This document shows, piece by piece, positions 1-3,927 of a DNA stretch of 7,208 bases. The stretch covers positions 1 through 7,208 of the forward strand of contig CAISYX010000313.1 of NCBI GenBank assembly GCA_903889815.1. The letters are read 5' to 3'. The notes under the pieces are model-generated. The model saw only the letters and a program-made list of their open reading frames with translations. It was not told where the DNA came from and made no database searches. Within the stretch, counting starts at the first letter, position 1; every line of letters starts with the position of its first letter. Source of the stretch: an uncultured Gammaproteobacteria bacterium (lineage in GTDB: Bacteria; Pseudomonadota; Gammaproteobacteria; Pseudomonadales; Pseudohongiellaceae). Both the position numbers and the translations under genes were made by a program.

Positions 1-495
1 CGCTACTCCTATGACACGGCGAACTGGGGCAACTTTGAAACGACATTGACAGCGTCCTACTACACCGACTACCGGTATGAAGACCTGACCGGTGGCGTGA
101 AGGACGCTCTCGGCAAGCAGAACGCTACCACGGGGATTGTGCCTCCGTTGCCCAAGGTCAAGGCCAATCTTCGGCTTGCCTGGTTCATGGGTCAGCAAAG
201 CGCCTCTGTCAGCGCCAATTACACGCACCATGTGACGTTTGACGATCAAGTGAACAATCTTCTGACCGGCTACAAGGCTGACAGGCTGATTGAGTCACAG
301 ACCGTAGTGAATGCGCAGTATGCCTACGTGTTCAGTGACTACCTCGACAGTGAGATCACGGTCAGCGCCGGCATCAGCAATCTGTTCAACCAGTTGCCGC
401 AGCGCCTCCCGATCCTTGGTGGTTTCGAAAGCCGACTGCATTCACCATGGGGCCGCCAGTTCTGGGTCTCTCTTGATTGGCAGCCTGATTTCTGA
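1..495 (+). CDS. TonB-dependent outer-membrane receptor, C-terminal part (5' end outside window)
   Basis: The frame is open from base 1 and ends at TGA 493-495, giving 164 codons that are the 3' end of a larger gene; the start lies upstream of the window. The protein shows the alternating polar/aromatic pattern of transmembrane beta-strands (TLTASYYTDYRY, QSASVSANYTHHV, TVVNAQYAYVFSDYL, SEITVSAGISNLFNQ). The 'I-S-N-L-F-N' turn followed by a 'W-G-R-Q-F-W-V-S-L-D-W' last strand and a terminal Phe is the usual end of TonB-dependent receptors, and the terminal aromatic residue is the known Bam-recognition feature of outer-membrane barrels. Such receptors import siderophores, cobalamin, sugars or other large substrates using TonB energy. 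The substrate cannot be told because the plug domain and TonB box are missing. The short TTG or ATG starts inside this stretch are not real starts. A strong terminator follows 25 bases after the stop, so this gene ends its transcription unit. Confidence 0.86.
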   Translation, partial: RYSYDTANWGNFETTLTASYYTDYRYEDLTGGVKDALGKQNATTGIVPPLPKVKANLRLAWFMGQQSASVSANYTHHVTFDDQVNNLLTGYKADRLIESQTVVNAQYAYVFSDYLDSEITVSAGISNLFNQLPQRLPILGGFESRLHSPWGRQFWVSLDWQPDF

Positions 496-520
496 CTGCC
501 GCAGAAGGTGAGATGAACGA

Positions 521-558
521 GAAGGGGGCAGCAAGCAATTGCTCCCCCCTTCTTCCTT
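521..558 (+). terminator. Hairpin terminator after the TonB-dependent receptor
   Basis: Bases 521-528 (GAAGGGGG) pair with 545-552 (CCCCCTTC). After one C-C mismatch (529/544), bases 530-534 (AGCAA) pair with 539-543 (TTGCT), leaving a GCAA loop at 535-538, a GNRA tetraloop. That is 13 base pairs with one mismatch. A T-rich but C-interrupted tract (TTCCTT, 553-558) follows, so it fits an intrinsic terminator with an imperfect U-tract. It ends the receptor transcript and separates it from the broken gene downstream. Confidence 0.62.
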
Positions 559-568
559 GCGGCGATGT

Positions 569-597
569 TAGCCATTCGGGATGCCTGCTTGTAGAAT
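569..597 (+). promoter_or_regulatory. Candidate sigma70 promoter for the broken exported gene
   Basis: TAGCCA (569-574, four of six matches to TTGACA) is followed, after 17 bases, by TAGAAT (592-597, five of six matches to TATAAT). Transcription would begin near 604, about 39 bases before the ATG at 643. It was found by eye only; its support is its position just after a terminator and just before a start with a good ribosome binding site. Confidence 0.28.
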
Positions 598-642
598 GCC
601 GTTGTTCAAATTTAAGGCAAATCAACAACAAAGGATGTTCAA

Positions 643-912
643 ATGGCTTTTCATTCTCCTCGGTTTCGCTTCCCCCTCCTCGCCCTGCTTGTTGCCGGTT
701 CAATATCCACGGCACTGGCGCAGGTAGCCTAGGACAACCTGTTACCTGATTCCTTTATTCTGACCCGAGCCGCCCATGAAGACGATCGCTTCAGCAGCGA
801 AGACAGTCACCTGACCTCTCGGTAAACTGGGCACAATCTGCTGCGTGAACGCGCCACGATTGACTGGAACTACACGATCGGAGGCGGTATCCGCAGTTCG
901 CCATCTAACTGA
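643..912 (+). pseudogene. 5' remnant of a gene for an exported protein, interrupted by in-frame stops
   Basis: An ATG at 643 sits 8 bases after an AAAGG motif (630-634). It opens with a textbook Sec signal peptide of 26 residues: positively charged start (MAFHSPRFRF), hydrophobic core (PLLALLVAGSIS) and an A-L-A cleavage site before Gln27. The frame then stops at TAG 730-732, codon 30. Read through that stop, the same frame continues with a plausible protein sequence (DNLLPDSFILTRAAHEDDRF and onward) to TAA 823-825, then on through an amphipathic stretch (ATIDWNYTIGGGIRSSPSN) to TGA 910-912. Each of the first two stops is one base away from a common sense codon, for example CAG for the first. 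I do not recognise the family. Alternatives are a real 29-codon leader-like peptide or sequencing errors. Confidence that it once was a gene is moderate; its former function is unknown. Confidence 0.42.
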
Positions 913-976
913 AGCACCGGTCCGAAGTGCCCCTGAGTCGCCAGAAGGAACACACTGTATTTTTGCTTGCTCTGCC

Positions 977-984
977 AAAGGAAA
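977..984 (+). promoter_or_regulatory. Ribosome binding site that sets the start of the glutamate synthase-like gene
   Basis: AAAGGAAA lies 8 bases upstream of the ATG at 993 (the AGGA core about 10 bases upstream). The same frame is also open from a GTG at 927, but nothing like a Shine-Dalgarno sequence precedes that GTG. The ATG at 993 also places a hydrophobic membrane helix right at the N-terminus, as expected for this family. I therefore prefer 993. Confidence 0.55.
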
Positions 985-992
985 TTGCTGCC

Positions 993-2612
993 ATGACTCC
1001 GACTGTTCGTTTCTTCTGGATCACCAGTATCCTCTGGATACCTGTGGCGTTCTACACGGTGTGGGTGGCGACCAACGGTGCTCTGACTCCGAAGGCGCTC
1101 GCCGAGCATCCCGGGCCGGTCATCTTCTTTGGGTGTGCACTGGCCTTTTTCGGCATCGGCCTGCACGACATGTATGTGAGCGACAGCAATCTGCGCAAGA
1201 ACTACCCGGTGTTTGCCAATCTGCGCTATCTGCTGGAGAGTATTCGACCGGAGATTCGCCAGTACTTCATCGCCAGCAATCTGGAAGAAGCCCCGTTCAA
1301 CCGCGAAGCCCGCGACCTGATTTACCGCCGCGCCAAGGGTCTGAACGACACGCTGCCCTTTGGCACCGAACAGGACTTGATGTCTGAGGGCTATCTCACC
1401 GTCTTCCACTCCATTCAGACCACCACAGTGCCCGAGGAAAAATCCCGAGTACTCATCGGCGGCCCGCAGTGCAGCAAACCTTACAGTGCCTCGCTCCTGA
1501 ATATCTCAGCGATGAGTTTCGGTGCACTCAGCGGCAACGCGATCGAGGCCTTGAACAAAGGCGCCGCGATCGGTGGTTTTGCTCACAATACCGGAGAAGG
1601 AAGCATCAGCTCGCATCACTTGAAACATGGTGGTGACCTGATCTGGCAGATTGGCACGGGATACTTCGGCTGTCGCAATCTGGATGGCTCATTCAATGAC
1701 GAAGCCTTTGCACGCAATGCTAGGCCGGACGTCGTGAAGATGATCGAGATCAAGATATCCCAGGGGGCCAAGCCATCCCATGGAGGCGTCTTGCCCGGCG
1801 CAAAAGTGACCGAGGAGATTGCCAGGATCCGGCTGGTGGAGGTCGGCAAGACAGTGTCATCCCCTGCCAATCATCCGGAATTCAACTCTCCACAGAGCCT
1901 GCTTGCCTTCGTGAAGCGTCTGCGCGATCTGAGCGGCGGCAAACCCACAGGCTTCAAACTGTGCATCGGCAAGAAGCATGAATTCATGGGCATCGTGAAG
2001 GCCATGCTGGCAACGGGTATCCTGCCGGATTTCATCACGGTGGACGGCGCCGAGGGCGGCACCGGAGCTGCACCAGTGGAGTTCTCCGACCGTCTGGGCA
2101 TGCCCTGCCTTGAAGCGACCTATTTTGTCGATAACGTGCTGCGAGGAGCAGGGCTGCGGGACAAGATCCGCATCATCAGCGCCGGTAAAACGGCCACGGG
2201 CTTTGACATGCTCAGCAAGATTGCCGTGGGGGCTGACACCGTGAACGCAGCGCGTTCAATGATGCTGGCCATCGGCTGCATTCAATCGAAGGTATGCAAT
2301 ACCAACAACTGCCCGACAGGGATCGCCACACAGGACCCGGTCCGGGGCAGGGCGGTGGATGTAGAAGACAAGTCTCGTCGCGCTGCCAGTTACCAGCACG
2401 GCACTGTCGAAGCCTTTCTGGAATTGTGTGGAGCACTGGGCTACGACGACCCCGAGATGATCAAGGCGTCCGATCTCTTCCAGCGCGTGGGCAAGGATCT
2501 GAAGCATTTCGATCAAATTTACAAGCCCTTGAGTGACAGCCAGCTGCTGACGACCAGCATTCCGGAGGAGTACGCCGAAGATTGGGCAAGGGCCAGGGTC
2601 GAGCGATTCTGA
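993..2612 (+). CDS. Membrane-anchored FMN-binding glutamate synthase-family protein (GltB central/FMN domains only)
   Basis: The protein has 539 residues from ATG 993. Two hydrophobic segments (about 7-26 and 42-57) come first and should anchor it in the cytoplasmic membrane; the rest is the FMN-binding (beta/alpha)8 domain of glutamate synthase (COG0069-type, as in Bacillus YerD). Visible family motifs are ISQGAKP around Gln257-Lys260, the LPG-x-KV loop from 267, TVDGAEGGTGAAP at 349-361 for FMN/phosphate binding, and Cys429-x5-Cys435-x4-Cys440, the spacing that holds the 3Fe-4S cluster in GltS. There is no N-terminal class II glutamine amidotransferase domain, no C-terminal beta-helix domain and no NADPH-binding small subunit nearby, so classical glutamine-dependent glutamate synthesis is unlikely from this protein alone. 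The physiological reaction and electron donor are unknown; ferredoxin or the quinone pool are possible (inference). It appears monocistronic and converges on a lipoprotein gene. Confidence 0.93.
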   Translation: MTPTVRFFWITSILWIPVAFYTVWVATNGALTPKALAEHPGPVIFFGCALAFFGIGLHDMYVSDSNLRKNYPVFANLRYLLESIRPEIRQYFIASNLEEAPFNREARDLIYRRAKGLNDTLPFGTEQDLMSEGYLTVFHSIQTTTVPEEKSRVLIGGPQCSKPYSASLLNISAMSFGALSGNAIEALNKGAAIGGFAHNTGEGSISSHHLKHGGDLIWQIGTGYFGCRNLDGSFNDEAFARNARPDVVKMIEIKISQGAKPSHGGVLPGAKVTEEIARIRLVEVGKTVSSPANHPEFNSPQSLLAFVKRLRDLSGGKPTGFKLCIGKKHEFMGIVKAMLATGILPDFITVDGAEGGTGAAPVEFSDRLGMPCLEATYFVDNVLRGAGLRDKIRIISAGKTATGFDMLSKIAVGADTVNAARSMMLAIGCIQSKVCNTNNCPTGIATQDPVRGRAVDVEDKSRRAASYQHGTVEAFLELCGALGYDDPEMIKASDLFQRVGKDLKHFDQIYKPLSDSQLLTTSIPEEYAEDWARARVERF

Positions 2613-2630
2613 TCAGGCAGACGGATCGAG

Positions 2631-2669
2631 CAGAATTCGCGACAAGTCGATTTTGCGCCGGGAATTCTG
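2631..2669. repeat. Inverted repeat CAGAATTC/GAATTCTG behind the glutamate synthase-like gene
   Basis: CAGAATTC at 2631-2638 is an exact inverted copy of GAATTCTG at 2662-2669, separated by 23 bases. It lies 18 bases after the stop codon. No T-tract follows, so a terminator role is weak; it may add to 3' end formation of the upstream transcript or be chance. Confidence 0.3.
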
Positions 2670-2704
2670 GGACAATTGGTTAAGCAGGTAGTGGGCAAGT
2701 GGAC

Positions 2705-2734
2705 AGTGGTCGTCCGCTTATCCGGAAGACCACT
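2705..2734. terminator. Hairpin between convergent genes
   Basis: AGTGGTC (2705-2711) pairs with GACCACT (2728-2734). After a G-A mismatch (2712/2727), TCCG (2713-2716) pairs with CGGA (2723-2726), leaving a six-base loop. This gives 11 pairs in a 30-base structure placed between two convergent stop codons (2612 on plus, 2756 on minus). Neither side has a U-tract, so it may be a 3' end stabiliser or a rho-linked end rather than a classical intrinsic terminator. Confidence 0.4.
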
Positions 2735-2755
2735 ATACCTGGACGGCGTAACTTC

Positions 2756-3121
2756 CTAGCGTCGCACGCCTGTAACGGCAATTGCACCGAAGTCAGTGTC
2801 GAAATTGCCAGCCAGAGAATCGCCGTCGATGGTACCCGAGAATCGCAGAGTCAGAGACTGGCCTTGTGCGTCGATGGTGGTCTGGAAACTCACAGCATTT
2901 TCCTCCACGGTCACGCCAGTCAGCGTGGCAGAACCCATTTCACCGGAAGACATGGTGCCTGCCAGGTCCGGGGTAATGTCGATCGCTGCATTCAATACAC
3001 CAACCGGTGTATCAATGGTGACATCCCAGCCACCAACGAATGGGTTAGCCGGTGTGGAAGCACAGGCGGCCAGGAACAATGCAGCTGCCGCGATCATCAA
3101 GCCCTTGTAGAATTTTTTCAT
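2756..3121 (-). CDS. Small outer-membrane lipoprotein of unknown function
   Basis: The protein has 121 residues from an ATG at 3121-3119, preceded by GAGGA (3126-3130) at 4 bases spacing. It begins with a lipoprotein signal: Lys2-Lys3, hydrophobic core, and lipobox Leu17-Ala18-Ala19-Cys20. Ala21-Ser22 follow the Cys, with no Asp at +2, so the Lol system should send it to the outer membrane. The mature part (about 100 residues) is made of short alternating beta-strands rich in Thr, Gly and Asp: GGWDVTIDTPVG, AAIDITPDLAGTMS, VSFQTTIDAQGQ, LRFSGTIDGDSLAG. This resembles the small antiparallel calycin-like barrels with a 'GxW...G' opening and an 'sGtidGdsLaG' strand found in many uncharacterised periplasmic proteins. 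That fold assignment is inference. No catalytic motif and no Cys besides Cys20 is seen. It is transcribed alone, convergent with the gene before it and divergent from the molybdenum hydroxylase operon. Confidence 0.87.
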   Translation of the reverse strand: MKKFYKGLMIAAAALFLAACASTPANPFVGGWDVTIDTPVGVLNAAIDITPDLAGTMSSGEMGSATLTGVTVEENAVSFQTTIDAQGQSLTLRFSGTIDGDSLAGNFDTDFGAIAVTGVRR

Positions 3122-3204
3122 GTTTTCCTCATTTGTTGTCTGTTCGCCAATGTGTCGTCGAATCGGTGTCTTTGAGCATCCGCGTCTGCATGCGACGCCG
3201 GGCT

Positions 3205-3232
3205 ATTTTCGCCGGAATCCCCTATGAGTCAA
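3205..3232 (-). promoter_or_regulatory. Candidate sigma70 promoter of the lipoprotein gene
   Basis: Read on the minus strand, TTGACT (3232-3227, five of six matches) is followed after 16 bases by GAAAAT (3210-3205, four of six). Transcription would start near 3198 and leave an mRNA leader of about 77 bases that begins with a five-pair stem-loop (3182-3198). Found by eye only. Confidence 0.35.
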
Positions 3233-3242
3233 CGACAATCTG

Positions 3243-3262
3243 AAACGCCCTGCGGGCTTTTT
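3243..3262 (+). terminator. Rho-independent terminator pointing towards the Mo hydroxylase operon
   Basis: GCCC (3247-3250), loop TGC and GGGC (3254-3257) are flanked by an A-run (3243-3245) and five Ts (3258-3262), the classic short GC stem with a U-tract. It works only in plus direction. No plus-strand gene lies between the convergent hairpin region and this site, so it may block antisense readthrough over the lipoprotein gene, end a small RNA, or act as an attenuator in the operon leader. Confidence 0.5.
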
Positions 3263-3448
3263 GAATACTCTTCTGCATGATTCCTGCAATTTCAGAAATC
3301 CGCCAGTATCTGCCTGCGGATGCGCCGGACCGAAATTGCCGCGCATCGGGAACTCCTATACGCTGCCCCCAATCCACAGAGCGGAATACACAGGTCCGCA
3401 GTCAATCTCTTTCCACGCACACTCCACATTCAACACAGGGGAATAGTC

Positions 3449-3910
3449 ATGGCACGTTTTCGAGTGAACGGCAGCGCACACGAACTGGATATCGAAGCGG
3501 ACATGCCCCTGCTGTGGGCACTGCGCGATGAACTGGGCCTTGTCGGCACCAAGTTTGGCTGTGGCATAGCCTCCTGCGGAGCGTGCACAGTGCAGATCAA
3601 TGGCAACGCCGTGCGCAGTTGTGTCACGCCTGTCAGTGCGGTCGAAGGCGCGGACATCACCACCATCGAGGGCCTGGCAGTAAACGCTGCAGGCGGATTG
3701 ACTGCGGTTCAGCAAGCCTGGATCGAGCATCAGGTCCCACAGTGTGGATACTGCCAGTCCGGCATGATCATGGCGGTGTCGGCGCTTCTCGCCGCCAACC
3801 CCGCACCCACCGACGCCGAGATCGATGGCGCCATCACGAATGTGTGCCGATGTGGCACTTACCCGCGCATTCGCACAGCCATCCGCTCTCTGACATCCAC
3901 GACAGCCTGA
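3449..3910 (+). CDS. 2[2Fe-2S] small subunit of a xanthine dehydrogenase-family Mo hydroxylase (IorA-like)
   Basis: The protein has 153 residues from ATG 3449, with AGGGG (3437-3441) seven bases upstream; the open frame extends further upstream without a usable start context. Residues 1-75 form a plant-type ferredoxin domain with Cys38-x4-Cys43-x2-Cys46 and Cys58 (GCGIASCGACTV). Residues 76-153 form the helical second [2Fe-2S] domain with Cys99-x2-Cys102 (QCGYCQSGM) and Cys133-x-Cys135 (CRCGTYPRI). All eight ligands are present and the length matches isoquinoline 1-oxidoreductase alpha subunits and related aldehyde dehydrogenase small subunits. It passes electrons from the molybdenum centre in the large subunit to an outside acceptor. 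No FAD subunit gene is adjacent, consistent with the two-subunit periplasmic type that donates to a cytochrome c. It has no signal peptide, so export would occur as a folded complex with the Tat-tagged partner (inference). The large subunit begins 17 bases downstream. Confidence 0.95.
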   Translation: MARFRVNGSAHELDIEADMPLLWALRDELGLVGTKFGCGIASCGACTVQINGNAVRSCVTPVSAVEGADITTIEGLAVNAAGGLTAVQQAWIEHQVPQCGYCQSGMIMAVSALLAANPAPTDAEIDGAITNVCRCGTYPRIRTAIRSLTSTTA

Positions 3911-3927
3911 GGCCCCAGGAGAATTCC

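Larger units (their letters stand above)
496..992. other. Intergenic stretch of about 500 bases without an intact gene
   Basis: Between the receptor stop and the glutamate synthase-like gene I see, in order: a hairpin terminator (521-558), a candidate promoter (569-597), an imperfect inverted repeat GTTGTT/AACAAC (601-606 and 624-629), a repeated octamer GTTCAAAT (604-611 and 637-644), a gene start with signal peptide broken by in-frame stops (643-912), and the ribosome binding site of the next gene (977-982). Open frames on the minus strand here lack any recognisable start context or domain. No clear sigma70 promoter directly in front of position 993 could be picked out. Confidence 0.6.
3122..3448. 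other. Divergent intergenic region, about 330 bases
   Basis: This region must hold the promoters of both the lipoprotein gene (minus) and the molybdenum hydroxylase operon (plus). On the minus strand there is a candidate promoter at 3205-3232 and a small stem-loop, GCGTC/GACGC (3182-3186 and 3194-3198), right at the predicted transcript start. On the plus strand there is a terminator at 3243-3262. Downstream of that, I found only a weak promoter candidate for the operon: TTGCCG at 3336-3341 with TATACG at 3357-3362, at a short 15-base spacing. The remaining bases up to the AGGGGA ribosome binding site (3437-3442) show no coding pattern I trust. Confidence 0.5.

Noticed and set aside
635..732. 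Alternative ATG at 635 (MFKWLFILLGFASP) in another frame for the exported gene
   Set aside because: It overlaps the likely ribosome binding site, ends after about 31 codons, and has no signal peptidase site, unlike the frame from 643.
927..992. GTG start 22 codons earlier for the glutamate synthase-like protein
   Set aside because: No Shine-Dalgarno precedes it, while ATG 993 has AAAGGA at a good distance and puts the membrane helix at the N-terminus.
870..1409. 179-codon minus-strand frame over the start of the glutamate synthase-like gene
   Set aside because: No domain and no start context; it mirrors codon use of the real gene on the plus strand.
2699..3175. 158-codon plus-strand frame over the lipoprotein gene
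   Set aside because: Composition is Cys/His/Arg-rich without domains, while the opposite strand carries a clear signal peptide with lipobox.
3320..3448. Earlier start for the Mo hydroxylase small subunit
   Set aside because: The extra 43 residues lack family similarity; the family begins with the MxxFxVNG strand found right after ATG 3449, which has AGGGG upstream.
3583..3927. Upstream extension of the large-subunit frame to position 3583
   Set aside because: The extension overlaps the small-subunit gene, is His/Arg-rich noise, and the ATG at 3928 has a good ribosome binding site and an N-terminal Tat signal.
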